From Dactylosporangium vinaceum (lineage in GTDB: Bacteria; Actinomycetota; Actinomycetes; Mycobacteriales; Micromonosporaceae): a DNA stretch of 64,000 nt. The position numbers were made by a program, and so were the translations under genes. How positions within the stretch are numbered: position 1 is the stretch's first letter; the number at the start of each line of letters is the position of its first letter. The stretch covers positions 3,410,001-3,474,000 of the forward strand of contig NZ_CP061913.1 in the NCBI RefSeq assembly GCF_019904175.1. Direction: 5' to 3'. Shown here in pieces: positions 31,895 to 40,435 of this stretch. Under the pieces are notes generated by a model that saw nothing but the letters and a program-made list of their open reading frames with translations, was not told the DNA's origin and did not search any database.

Positions 31895-34205
31895 CCGGAT
31901 CGAGGACGCCGGGCGGCGCGATCTGCGCGAGCGGGCCCGAGACGCCGTAGTGGTGGCCCTGGCCGAGGGCGCAGCCGAGCGCGGCCATCGCCGCCTGCTG
32001 CTCGCCGGTCTCGATGCCCTCGGCGACCACCGTGACGCCCATGCCGGTGCAGATCTGCACGATCGAGCGGCAGATGGCCTCGCTGCGCCCGTCGGCGGCG
32101 GTGAAGCTGCGGTCGAGCTTCACCTCGTCGACGGGCAGGGCGTGCAGGTAGGCCAGGGCGTTGTACCCGGTGCCGAAGTCGTCGAGGGCGAAGCGGACCC
32201 CGAAGTGGCGCAGGCGGTGCACGGCCCAGGCCGCGGCGGCCACGTCGGGCAGCGGCACGGTTTCGGTCAGCTCCAGCAGCAGCCGGTGCGGGGCGAGACC
32301 GTGGCGGTGCACGGCGGATCGGACGGTCTCCTCGTGCTCCTTGCGGCCGAGCCGGGCCGCGGACGTGTTGACGTGCACTGCGATGTCGGCCCACGGGCCG
32401 GCGAAGGCGGCGGCGTCGCGGCAGGCCCGGTCCAGCACGAAGTCGTCGACGAGCCGGATCAGGCCCAGCTCCTCGGCGGTCGCGACGAACACGTCGGCGG
32501 CGATCGGGCCGAGGACCGGGTGGGTCCAGCGGGCGAGGGCCTCGACGGCCACGACGGTACCGTCGCTCAGCCGGACGATCGGCTGGTAGTGCACGTCGAG
32601 CCCGTCGCCGTCGCGCAGTGTCGCGGCCAGGGCCTCGGCCAGGTCGGAGCTGCCCGTCCCGTCCGGCAGGTCGATGCGGTACCGCACCAGCGCGCCCTTG
32701 CCCTGCCGCTTGCCCGCGTACATGGCGGCGTCGGCCCGGCGCAGCAGCGCGTCGGCGCTCACCCCGGCCGGCCCGTGCTCCCCGGCCTGGACGAGCCCGA
32801 TGCTGACCCCGATCCGGACGCTCGAGGCGTCGACGGCGCCGTCGAGGTCGAACGGCCGGGCGATTGCGGCCATGATCCGCTCGGCCGGCTCGCCGGGGTC
32901 CCCGCCGCCCTCCAGGAGTATCGCGAACTCGTCGCCGCCGACCCGGGCGACGGTGTCGGTGTCGCGGACGGAGGCCCGCAGCCGGCCGGCGACCTCGCGC
33001 AGCAGCCGGTCACCGGCGTGGTGGCCGTAGCGGTCGTTGACGGCCTTGAAGTCGTCGAGGTCGCAGAAGAGCACGGCGACCTGGTGGCCGTCGCGGTGGT
33101 GCAGGGCGAGCGCGTGCTCGAGGCGGTCATGGAAGAGGACCCGGTTGGACAGGCCGGTGAGCCCGTCGTGGAACGCCTGGTGGGTGAGGCGGGCCCGGCT
33201 GTCGGAGAGCCGGTCGAGCAGCACCGCGTTCTCGATGAGCGTCACCGCCTGCCGGATGATGAGCAGGGAGATCACCGCGGTCTCGACGGCGATCTCGACG
33301 GCGTCCATCCGGATGCCGCGGACGAGCTGGACGATGAGCAGCACGCCGGTGCCGGCGACGGGGGCGTACGGCAGCATGAGGTGCACCCATCGCCCGCGCC
33401 GCATCGCCGGGGCCGCGCGCGGCTGCCCGGAGCGCGGCAGCGGGGTGAGCGCGGCCACGGCGACCAGGGCCATGCCGGCCACGAACCCGGCGTCGGCCAG
33501 CGGGGGCATGCGCTCGGCGCCCTTGGACACGAGGTAGGCGAAGATGCTGTCCGACAGCGACAGGCTCAGCAGCCCGCCGCCGAGGATCGTCAGCTGCGCC
33601 CGGTTCTGCGGCGCCGACCCGGCGACGAGCAGGATGACGATGACGGTCAGCACAAGATCCGTGACCGGGTAGGCGATGGCGACCACGAACGCGAACGTGT
33701 TCGGCGCGCCCGCGTGCACGACCGAGCCGAGCGTTGTCGCCCAGGTCAGCACGAACAGCGCCCCGACGACGATGAGGCCGTCGAGCACCATCACCAGCTG
33801 CCCGGGCCGGCGCCGGGGCCCGTCGCTGGGCGGCCGCGCGGCGGCGAGGGAGATCAGCGCCGGGAGCGCGAAGACCGGCAGCGTCAGGTAGCCGGCGTCG
33901 GCGGCCGACGGGGACGGCAGGGGCGTGTCGGCGAAGAGCTGGTACCAGCTCCAGATGCACTGCCCGACGGTCCACCCGGACGCGGCGGCGCCCATCCACA
34001 GCCGCCACCGCCGCTGCGCCCCCGCCCGCCGGGGCGCGATGATCCAGCAGGCCAGGGCCGCGGCCAGCCCGGCGGCGAGCTGCCCGAGGTCGTCGACGAA
34101 CTGCGACCACCACGGCGACAGCAGCCCGGAGCCGCCCAGCCCGACGACCGCGGCCACGGAGACGCCCGCGACCAGGAGCGGCTTCGACGCAAGTGCGCGC
34201 GGCAA
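31860..34205 (-). CDS. Membrane GGDEF-EAL protein (c-di-GMP)
   Basis: 781 residues. The first ~330 residues hold about nine membrane helices (MASE-like sensor). A GGDEF domain follows with FHDGLTGLSNR, DLDDFKAVNDRYGH and an intact VGGDEF, so it can make cyclic di-GMP. The C-terminal EAL domain keeps the catalytic set: VEALARW, VNTSAARL, LELTET, DDFGTGYNAL, KLDRSF and EGIET, so it can also hydrolyse it. The net direction cannot be told. The start is TTG 34205, with GAGG about nine bases upstream. The 3' end overlaps the opposing condensation-like gene by 35 bp. Confidence 0.9.
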   Translation of the reverse strand: MPRALASKPLLVAGVSVAAVVGLGGSGLLSPWWSQFVDDLGQLAAGLAAALACWIIAPRRAGAQRRWRLWMGAAASGWTVGQCIWSWYQLFADTPLPSPSAADAGYLTLPVFALPALISLAAARPPSDGPRRRPGQLVMVLDGLIVVGALFVLTWATTLGSVVHAGAPNTFAFVVAIAYPVTDLVLTVIVILLVAGSAPQNRAQLTILGGGLLSLSLSDSIFAYLVSKGAERMPPLADAGFVAGMALVAVAALTPLPRSGQPRAAPAMRRGRWVHLMLPYAPVAGTGVLLIVQLVRGIRMDAVEIAVETAVISLLIIRQAVTLIENAVLLDRLSDSRARLTHQAFHDGLTGLSNRVLFHDRLEHALALHHRDGHQVAVLFCDLDDFKAVNDRYGHHAGDRLLREVAGRLRASVRDTDTVARVGGDEFAILLEGGGDPGEPAERIMAAIARPFDLDGAVDASSVRIGVSIGLVQAGEHGPAGVSADALLRRADAAMYAGKRQGKGALVRYRIDLPDGTGSSDLAEALAATLRDGDGLDVHYQPIVRLSDGTVVAVEALARWTHPVLGPIAADVFVATAEELGLIRLVDDFVLDRACRDAAAFAGPWADIAVHVNTSAARLGRKEHEETVRSAVHRHGLAPHRLLLELTETVPLPDVAAAAWAVHRLRHFGVRFALDDFGTGYNALAYLHALPVDEVKLDRSFTAADGRSEAICRSIVQICTGMGVTVVAEGIETGEQQAAMAALGCALGQGHHYGVSGPLAQIAPPGVLDPATARRDAPSRA

Positions 34206-34219
34206 GCTTCGCCATCCTC

Positions 34220-34283
34220 ACCTTGAGCGGTGATCAGGACGATGTACGCGCGATACGGTACCGCACCTTCCGGTGATCAGTAC
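34220..34283. repeat. Imperfect direct repeat upstream of the GGDEF-EAL gene
   Basis: 34220-34240 and 34265-34283 share ACCTT and then CGGTGATCAG-AC, a two-copy repeat in the only non-coding gap here. TGATCA in each is itself palindromic. Possible operator for the c-di-GMP gene. Confidence 0.4.
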
Positions 34284-34290
34284 CCGGTTG

Positions 34291-35226
34291 TCAAGTTGTG
34301 ACCGTTTCCGCGATGGCGAGGAACTGCCGGCGCTCCTGCGGCGGCTCCAGCGTGATCGTCACGAGGATGTCGGTGTACGGCATGCGCTGGCTGATGCTCT
34401 GCCGCTGCCCGTCCTCGACGAGCGAGGCGGGCTGCGCGTGCAGGGAGACGATCTCGGCGCCGGCGATCGGTCCCTGGTAGATGGTCTCGGTGACGCTCAG
34501 GGTGCCGTCGTCGCCGGTGGCGGTGACGGTGCTCAGCTGCGGCGGGTTGTCGCCCAGGATGGTGGAGTACCGGATGATGGGATGCCGGGGCGTCCAGCCG
34601 AGCGTGATCGGCTTCTCCAGCCAGAGCGAGTGGTCGGCGACCCGCCCCGCGACGGCCACCAGCCCGTCCCGGTCGAGCCCGGTGCCGACCGCCTCGAGCT
34701 CGACCACGCCGCCGAGCCGAGCCACCCACGCGACCTCGGCGTGGTCCGGCCCGAGCACCCGGTAGACGGCCGGGTTCGGCCCGACCTGGACCACCTCCCC
34801 GCCCGGCAGCAGCCCCGGCCGCACGCCGAGCACGAGCCGCCGCGGCCCGTCGCTGTACACCCGGCTCGCCCGGACGCCGTCCGGCTCCTCGTCGATGGTG
34901 CGCAGGCTTTCGCGGTACGCGCCCGGCGGGTCGGCGAGCTCATAGGGCATCGCCACGAGTGGCGTGCTCGTGCTCGTGCTCGCGCTCGGCGAGCGCTCCG
35001 GCCCGGGAGCCTGGACGCCGGGGGTACCGCCGGGAAGCGCGCGGACCCCGCCGGCGCCGGCGAGGACGAGGACCGCCGCGGCGACCACGACCCCGGCCCG
35101 TCGCCGCCGCGCCCGCCGCCGCACCAGCACCGGCAGCGCCCGCCGAATCCGTTCGAGGTCGGGCCGGCCGGCCCCGGCCCGGGCCCGCTGCGCGTCGCGC
35201 ACCAGCGTCTCCAGCGGATCGCTCAT
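34291..35226 (-). CDS. Membrane-anchored partner of the SigE-type sigma factor
   Basis: 311 residues. A cytoplasmic head (about 1-40, SDPLETLVRDAQRARAGAGRPDLERIRRALPVLVRRRARRRR) is followed by one helix (AGVVVAAAVLVLAGAGGVRAL), a Pro/Ser-rich stretch and a large extracytoplasmic beta-rich domain. ATG 35226 overlaps the sigma gene stop (ATGA). In other actinomycetes the gene downstream of a SigE-family sigma factor often encodes such a CU044-type protein that may anchor or sense; it lacks the classic zinc anti-sigma HxxxCxxC motif. Anti-sigma activity is plausible but unproven. Confidence 0.8.
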   Translation of the reverse strand: MSDPLETLVRDAQRARAGAGRPDLERIRRALPVLVRRRARRRRAGVVVAAAVLVLAGAGGVRALPGGTPGVQAPGPERSPSASTSTSTPLVAMPYELADPPGAYRESLRTIDEEPDGVRASRVYSDGPRRLVLGVRPGLLPGGEVVQVGPNPAVYRVLGPDHAEVAWVARLGGVVELEAVGTGLDRDGLVAVAGRVADHSLWLEKPITLGWTPRHPIIRYSTILGDNPPQLSTVTATGDDGTLSVTETIYQGPIAGAEIVSLHAQPASLVEDGQRQSISQRMPYTDILVTITLEPPQERRQFLAIAETVTT

Positions 35227-35726
35227 CGCACCTCTCCCGTCGCCGTCAGCGCATGCGGCAGCGAGACCCGCAGCGCGCCCATCGCCCGGTCCAGGTGTGT
35301 GCGCACGGTGCTGGCCCGGCACCCGAGCACGTCCGCGATCTCCTCGACCGGCAGGTCCGCGTAGAACCGCAGCGCGATGACGGCCCGCTGCCGCGGCGGC
35401 AGGGTCCCGATGAGCCGCATCACGGCGTCCCGCTCGTCGTACCCGCCCGTGGGGTCCGGCAGCGGCGCCACCAGCCCTTCCATCCCGTCCCCGACCCGCA
35501 CGGTCCGCGCCGCCGCCCGCCGCCGCCACGAGAGGAACTCGTTGACGAGCATCCGCTGCACGTACCGCTCGGGCGCCTCCATCCGCTGGATGCGCCCCCA
35601 CCGCGCGTGCGCCTTGACCAGCACGTTCTGCACGATGTCCTCGGCCAGGTCGGCGTCCCAGGCGACAACCGTGGCGTACCGCACGAGCGCCCCCAGCCGG
35701 GCCGCCACGAACTCCTCGAACGTCAC
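35223..35726 (-). CDS. SigE-family ECF RNA polymerase sigma factor
   Basis: 167 residues. Region 2 (about 5-70) has FEEFVAARLGALVRYATVV, the DLAEDIVQNVLVKAHARW core and MLVNEFLSWRRR. Region 4 (about 110-160) has LPPRQRAVIALRFYADLPVEEIADVLGCRASTVRTHLDRAM, the helix-turn-helix that reads the -35. This is the actinobacterial SigE-like subgroup. It is coupled to its membrane partner downstream. GTG 35726 lacks a strong Shine-Dalgarno. Confidence 0.92.
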   Translation of the reverse strand: MTFEEFVAARLGALVRYATVVAWDADLAEDIVQNVLVKAHARWGRIQRMEAPERYVQRMLVNEFLSWRRRAAARTVRVGDGMEGLVAPLPDPTGGYDERDAVMRLIGTLPPRQRAVIALRFYADLPVEEIADVLGCRASTVRTHLDRAMGALRVSLPHALTATGEVR

Positions 35727-35799
35727 CCCAACTCAACGCTCCCACCCGGCCGAAACTGCTACACCCGCGCGAACAATCATCCGGCCCGTCCCGGAGAAC

Positions 35800-35815
35800 G
35801 CTCCCGCCCGGGAGC
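35800..35815. promoter_or_regulatory. Short dyad between the sigma and selA genes
   Basis: GCTCCC (35800-35805) and GGGAGC (35810-35815) pair around 4 nt in the divergent 170-bp spacer. Could be an operator or a weak hairpin. Confidence 0.25.
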
Positions 35816-35884
35816 ACAGTCCGCTCGTGGAGGCGTACGGGCGGGGCCCCTCGTGGCCCCGGCGCCCGGCGTCGTGGGTCCGGG

Positions 35885-35890
35885 TAGCGT
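35885..35890 (+). promoter_or_regulatory. -10 box TAGCGT, leaderless selA start
   Basis: TAGCGT is 6 nt before GTG 35897. A GGAGG at 35891-35895 would fit GTG 35900 as a leadered start instead. Confidence 0.45.
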
Positions 35891-35896
35891 GGAGGG

Positions 35897-37159
35897 GTGG
35901 TGGCTGCAGATCCCCGGAGGGCGGTGCCCAGGACCGACACGGTGCTCGACGACCCGCGCCTGGCCGGCTATCCGCGCGAGCGGGCCCGGGACTTCGCGCG
36001 GGCGGAGCTCGACCGGGTGCGCCGGGGCGAGCTGGCGGCCGGGGACGTGGTGGAGGCGGTGGCCCGGCGGTTCCGGCTGAGCCGGGTCGTGATCAACGCG
36101 ACGGGGGTGGTGCTGCACACCAACCTCGGGCGGGCGGCGCTGTCGGCGGCGGCGATCGACGCGATCATGGCGGCCGCCGGGTACACCGACGTGGAGCTGG
36201 ATCTGGCGACCGGGCGGCGGGCCCGGCGCGGGCGGGACGCCCTTGACGCGTTGGCGGGCGCGGTTGCCGAGGCCGGGGCGGTACACCTGCTGAACAACGG
36301 TGCGGCGGCGCTCGTGCTGGCGGCCACCGGGCTCGCGGCCGGGCGGGAGATCGTCGTCAGCCGGGGCGAGCTCGTCGAGATCGGTGACGGCTTCCGGCTG
36401 CCCGACCTGCTGGCGTCGACGGGGGCGCGGCTGCGCGAGGTGGGCACGACCAACCGCACGGCGCTCGCCGACTACGAGCGGGCGCTCGGGCCGCAGACCG
36501 GGTTCATCCTCAAGGTGCACCCGTCGAACTTCTACCAGCGCGGGTTCGTGTCGTCGGTGCCGGTCGCCGCCCTGGCCGGCCTCGGGGTGCCGCTCGTGGT
36601 GGACATCGGCTCCGGGCTGCTGCGGCCCGACCCGCTGCTGCCCGACGAGCCGGACGCCGCGACCGTACTGCGCGCGGGAGCCGACCTCGTCACGTCGAGC
36701 GGGGACAAGCTGCTGGGCGGTCCCCAGGCCGGTCTGCTGCTCGGCCGGGCCGACCTGGTCGAGACGCTGCGCCGCCACCCGCTGGCCCGGGCCCTGCGGG
36801 TCGACAAGCTCACCCTCGCCGCGTTCGCGGCCACGCTGCTCGGCCCCGAGACGCCGACCTGGCGGGCGCTGCGGGCCGACCCGCAGGAGCTGCGCCGGCG
36901 GGTCACGGCGCTGCAGCGGGAGGCGGGCGGCGCGGGCGAGGTCGTGGACACCGTCGCGGTGGTCGGCGGGGGCGGGGCGCCCGAGGTCGAGCTGCCGTCG
37001 GTGGCGCTGGCGCTGCCGGCGGGCCTGGCGCAGCCGCTGCGGCTCGGCGAGCCGGCAGTGGTCGGGCGGGTCGAGCGCGACCGGCTGCTGCTGGACCTGC
37101 GCTGCGTCCCCGAGGAGTCGGACAAGGCCGTGGCCCTGGCGATCCGGCAGTGTTCGTAG
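35897..37159 (+). CDS. selA: L-seryl-tRNA(Sec) selenium transferase
   Basis: 420 residues; pyridoxal-phosphate enzyme that turns Ser-tRNA(Sec) into selenocysteinyl-tRNA using selenophosphate. The N-terminal RTDTVLDDPRLAGYPRERARDFARAELD is the tRNA-binding segment. The core has VINATGVVLHTNLGRA, the Gly-rich NNGAAALVLA, HPSNFYQRGF and SSGDKLLGGPQAG, where Lys binds PLP, all as in SelA. Length is normal to slightly short. selB starts inside its last codons (10-nt overlap) and tRNA-Sec follows, so this is a compact selenocysteine locus; selD is not in the window. Confidence 0.95.
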   Translation: MVAADPRRAVPRTDTVLDDPRLAGYPRERARDFARAELDRVRRGELAAGDVVEAVARRFRLSRVVINATGVVLHTNLGRAALSAAAIDAIMAAAGYTDVELDLATGRRARRGRDALDALAGAVAEAGAVHLLNNGAAALVLAATGLAAGREIVVSRGELVEIGDGFRLPDLLASTGARLREVGTTNRTALADYERALGPQTGFILKVHPSNFYQRGFVSSVPVAALAGLGVPLVVDIGSGLLRPDPLLPDEPDAATVLRAGADLVTSSGDKLLGGPQAGLLLGRADLVETLRRHPLARALRVDKLTLAAFAATLLGPETPTWRALRADPQELRRRVTALQREAGGAGEVVDTVAVVGGGGAPEVELPSVALALPAGLAQPLRLGEPAVVGRVERDRLLLDLRCVPEESDKAVALAIRQCS

Positions 37160-38859
37160 TCGCGACCGCCGGCCACGTCGACCACGGCAAGTCGACGCTG
37201 GTGCGGGCCCTGACCGGGATGGAGCCGGACCGCTGGGCCGAGGAGCGGCGCCGGGGGATGACGATCGACCTCGGGTACGCCTGGACGACCCTCCCGTCCG
37301 GCGCCACCGTCGCGTTCGTCGACGTGCCGGGCCATGAGCGGTTCGTCCCGAACATGCTGGCCGGCGTCGGCCCGGCCCCCGCCGCGATGTTCGTCGTCGC
37401 GGCCGACGAGGGCTGGAAACCGCAGTCGGCCGAGCACCTGGCCGCCCTCGACGCGCTCGACGTCCGCCATGCGCTGCTCGTCGTCAGCCGGGCCGACCTG
37501 GCCGATCCCGCCCGGGCCACCGCCGAGGCGCTCACCCACCTGGCGAAGACCTCGCTCGGCCCGGTGGAGGCGGTCGCGGTCAGCGCGGTCACGGGCGCGG
37601 GCCTCGACGAGCTGCGCGCGGCCCTGGACCGCCTGGGCGCCGCCCTGCCACCGCCCGACCGTGAGGCACCGGTCCGGCTGTGGGTCGACCGGGCCTTCAC
37701 GATCCGCGGCAGCGGCACTGTCGTGACCGGCACCCTGGGCGCGGGCCGCCTGACGGCCGACTCCGCGTTGGAGCTGCACGGTTCGGGTGTACGGGTCCGG
37801 GCCCTGCAGTCCCTGGGGGTTGCGGTCTCCACAGTGGACGCCGTGGCCCGGGTCGCGGTCAACCTGCGGGGCGTGCAGCACACGTCGGTCTCCCGCGGCG
37901 ACGCCCTCGTCACGCCGGGCCGGTTCGTCTTCACCTCCCTGCTGGACGCCCGCATCCACGGCGACCCGGTGGCCGACCTGCCGTCCACGGTGGTGCTGCA
38001 CATCGGCTCCGCCGCCGTCCCGGCCCGGGTCCGCCCGCTGGGCGTGGACACCGCCCGCCTGCGCCTGGACCGCCCCCTGCCGCTGCACCTGGGCGACCGG
38101 GCCCTGCTGCGCGACCCGGGCCGGCACCGGGTCCCCGGCGGCCTCACGGTCCTGGACGTCGCCCCGCCACCGCTGCGGCGCCGGGGCGCGGCGGCCGCCC
38201 GGGCCGCGGAACTGTCCATGATGGACGGCCGCTTCGACCTGCCGGGCGAGCTGCGCCGCCGCCGCCTGATCCACGCCGACGACCTGCTCCGCATGGGCTT
38301 CCCGGCGCCGGGCGCGGGCTGGCGGCTCGACCCGGCCTACGAGGCTGAGCTGCGGGTGCGGCTGCGTGACGAGGTGCGCGCGTACGGCGAGTCGAACCCC
38401 CTCGACCCCACCCCGTCCGCCGAGGTCCTGCGCCAGCGTCTCGGACTGCCGGACCGGGCCCTGGTCGCCCGGCTCCACAGTGGACCGCTCGGCACCGGCG
38501 CGGGGCTGCCGGCGCCGGTCGCCCGCGCGGTCGCCGCCGTGCGCACCGACCTGGCCGCGAACCCGTTCGCGGCTCCCGAAGCCGCCCGCCTGTCCGCGCT
38601 CGGCCTGGGCCCGAAGGAGCTGGGTGCGGCCGCGAAGGCGGGTCTGCTCCTGCGCATAGCCGACGGCATCGTCCTGCTGCCGGACGCGCCCGCGGCCGCG
38701 GTCGAGCGGCTGGCGGTGCTGCCCCAGCCGTTCACGCTCAGCGAGGCCCGCCAGGCGCTGGGGACCACTCGACGGGTGGCGGTACCCCTGCTGGAGTTTC
38801 TGCACCGCCGGGGCAGCACCAGCCGCCTGGCCGACGGCCGGCACGCCGTGAACGGCTAG
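37150..38859 (+). CDS. selB: Selenocysteine-specific elongation factor
   Basis: 569 residues; GTP-dependent factor that brings Sec-tRNA to UGA codons bearing a SECIS hairpin. G1 is GHVDHGKST (8-16), G3 is DVPGHERFVPNM and G4 is SRAD instead of the usual NKxD, a known variation in SelB relatives. EF-Tu-like beta domains 2 and 3 run to about 340. The C-terminal ~230 residues contain winged-helix repeats (RRRLIHADDLLRMGF, ARQALGTTRRVAVPLLEFLHRRG) that bind the mRNA hairpin. The shortest actinobacterial SelB proteins have fewer winged helices than E. coli, as here. Two TCCACAGTGGA palindromes lie inside. Confidence 0.94.
   Translation: MFVVATAGHVDHGKSTLVRALTGMEPDRWAEERRRGMTIDLGYAWTTLPSGATVAFVDVPGHERFVPNMLAGVGPAPAAMFVVAADEGWKPQSAEHLAALDALDVRHALLVVSRADLADPARATAEALTHLAKTSLGPVEAVAVSAVTGAGLDELRAALDRLGAALPPPDREAPVRLWVDRAFTIRGSGTVVTGTLGAGRLTADSALELHGSGVRVRALQSLGVAVSTVDAVARVAVNLRGVQHTSVSRGDALVTPGRFVFTSLLDARIHGDPVADLPSTVVLHIGSAAVPARVRPLGVDTARLRLDRPLPLHLGDRALLRDPGRHRVPGGLTVLDVAPPPLRRRGAAAARAAELSMMDGRFDLPGELRRRRLIHADDLLRMGFPAPGAGWRLDPAYEAELRVRLRDEVRAYGESNPLDPTPSAEVLRQRLGLPDRALVARLHSGPLGTGAGLPAPVARAVAAVRTDLAANPFAAPEAARLSALGLGPKELGAAAKAGLLLRIADGIVLLPDAPAAAVERLAVLPQPFTLSEARQALGTTRRVAVPLLEFLHRRGSTSRLADGRHAVNG
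37828..37838. repeat. TCCACAGTGGA palindrome in selB, copy 1
   Basis: Exact 11-bp dyad in the coding region, 646 bp from the next copy. Confidence 0.5.
38474..38484. repeat. TCCACAGTGGA palindrome in selB, copy 2
   Basis: Exact 11-bp dyad in the coding region. Confidence 0.5.
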
Positions 38860-38864
38860 GTGGA

Positions 38865-38960
38865 TGGCGGAGGCGGACGGGAATCGAACCCGCCTGGCCC
38901 GGGTTCCGGACCACAACAGTGTTGAAGACTGCGGGGGGCACCAGCCGCCCTCACGCCTCC
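38865..38960 (-). tRNA. selC: tRNA-Sec (UCA anticodon)
   Basis: A 96-nt tRNA on the minus strand including an encoded CCA. The acceptor stem GGAGGCG pairs with CGCCTCC, leaving a G discriminator. The loop CTTCAAC carries anticodon TCA (38925-38923), the T arm reads GCGGG-TTCGATT-CCCGT, the D arm has the extended GGGC/GCCC pairing, and there is a long GC-rich variable arm (GGTCCGG with CCGGGCC). These traits define selenocysteine tRNA. It lies tail-to-tail with selB (5-bp gap) and 18 bp after the M1 peptidase stop on the same strand. Confidence 0.96.
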
Positions 38961-38978
38961 GCGCTCCACCCTAGACCA

Positions 38979-40340
38979 TCAGCCGTCGATGCGGTGGGTG
39001 GTCCAGAACGAGGTGAGCGAGGTCGAGCCGGCGGCGGCCTGGGCGGCGGCCTTGAAGTCCTGCACCGTGGAGACGCCGTACCAGTGGGACTGCGCGTAGT
39101 CGTGCATCAGGGTGCTCATGGCCGTGGTGCCCAGGAGCCGGCGCAGGTCGTGCAGGGCGCACTTGCCGTACCCGTAGACGACCGTCGAGTAGCGGCCGGA
39201 GTGGGCGTCCCAGTAGGACATCGGGCTCGTGAGGCGCTCGCTCGAGGACTGCCAGGTGACCGAGTTCCAGCAGTTCGTGCCGGTCTTGGCGAAGTACAGG
39301 TCGGTGGCGTAGTCGGTGAACGCCTCGTCGAGCCACGGGGTCGTGTACTCGTCGTCGCCCACGATCCCGTAGAACCACTGGTGGGCCAGCTCGTGGGCCA
39401 GGGCGGTCGAGGAGACGACGTCGAGGACGAAGCCCGGATACTCCATGCCGCCGAACCAGAAGTTGTTGTCCAGCACCACGTCGGCCTCGGCGTACGGGTA
39501 GGCGCCGAAGCGCTGCGAGTGCGCGTCGAGTGCGGCGGTGGCGGTGTTCAGCATCGACTGGGCGTTCGCGGCGCTGATGGCGCCGGTGCGGTACACGTTG
39601 ACGCGGTAGCCGGCCGGGGAGACGCCGGTGGTCTTCGTGAAGGGGCCCGCGGCCCAGGCGAAGTCGCGCACGTTCGCGGCCACGGCGTGGGTGACGGTGC
39701 GGCCGGTGGCGCCGGGGGTGTCGGTGGAGGTGCCGGTCGCGGGGACCTGCAGCGCCGTGGGGTGGTCGAGGGTGACGTCGAAGTCGCTGATCAGGCTGTA
39801 GAACGACTCGCCGTTGTCGGTGTAGGGCGACAGGTGCCAGCCGGCCCCGTCGCGCACGGCGAGGACGGGCAGGGCGTTGCCGATCATGCTGTACGCGCCG
39901 TCGCGGCCGAAGCGGTCGGCGCCCGCGGGCACCGCGATGCCGAGGTCGAAGCCGATGGTCGCGGTGGCGTTCTGGGCCAGCGGCGCGGGCAGCGTGATCT
40001 TCAGGGCCGTGCAGCCGACGGTGAGGGCGCTCGCGGTGCCGCCTGTCACGTTTGTCACGGCGATCGGCGTATCGGACGGGCAGGTGCCGTGGTAGTTGTC
40101 CCACAGCCGCAGGTACACCTCGGGCAGCGCGCTCGGCGAGGTGTTCGTGAACGTGACGCGCTCGTGGCCGGCCCAGGTGGCGCCGGTGCTGTCGCTCGTG
40201 AGGGTGACGGTGTAGTCGGCCAGGCCCGGGGTGCGGGTCGTGTCGACGGCCGCGCTCGCCGGCCGGGCGGTCAGCCCGACGGCCATCGCAGAGGCGAGGG
40301 TGACCGCGGCGGTGAACGCGGTCAGAAGCCGGATGCTCAT
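38979..40340 (-). CDS. Secreted M1-family metallopeptidase
   Basis: 453 residues with a Sec signal peptide (about 1-30, ending ARPASA). The zinc site is HELAHQ with H316, E317 and H320, and the third ligand E339 lies 19 residues after H320 in WLDEAFTDY. GGMEYPGF is the M1 exopeptidase-like GxMEN equivalent (here MEY, so the substrate terminus site is altered). The N-terminal ~200 residues form the usual beta saddle. It is likely an extracellular or cell-surface aminopeptidase-type enzyme. ATG 40340 starts the signal peptide; a TTG at 40376 is less likely. Its downstream neighbour selC could share its transcript. Confidence 0.88.
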   Translation of the reverse strand: MSIRLLTAFTAAVTLASAMAVGLTARPASAAVDTTRTPGLADYTVTLTSDSTGATWAGHERVTFTNTSPSALPEVYLRLWDNYHGTCPSDTPIAVTNVTGGTASALTVGCTALKITLPAPLAQNATATIGFDLGIAVPAGADRFGRDGAYSMIGNALPVLAVRDGAGWHLSPYTDNGESFYSLISDFDVTLDHPTALQVPATGTSTDTPGATGRTVTHAVAANVRDFAWAAGPFTKTTGVSPAGYRVNVYRTGAISAANAQSMLNTATAALDAHSQRFGAYPYAEADVVLDNNFWFGGMEYPGFVLDVVSSTALAHELAHQWFYGIVGDDEYTTPWLDEAFTDYATDLYFAKTGTNCWNSVTWQSSSERLTSPMSYWDAHSGRYSTVVYGYGKCALHDLRRLLGTTAMSTLMHDYAQSHWYGVSTVQDFKAAAQAAAGSTSLTSFWTTHRIDG

Positions 40341-40435
40341 AGCGGCCAGGATCCGATCGGCAGTGACGATAGTCAATGTCCGGAGCCCGTGCCGTTACCC
40401 TTGCGCTGTGCGGTCACGTCAGGCCCTCCCCGCGG

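Noticed and set aside
35897..38859. A selenoprotein gene within the selA-selB neighbourhood
   Set aside because: I checked the adjoining recognised genes; none shows an in-frame TGA with continued homology.
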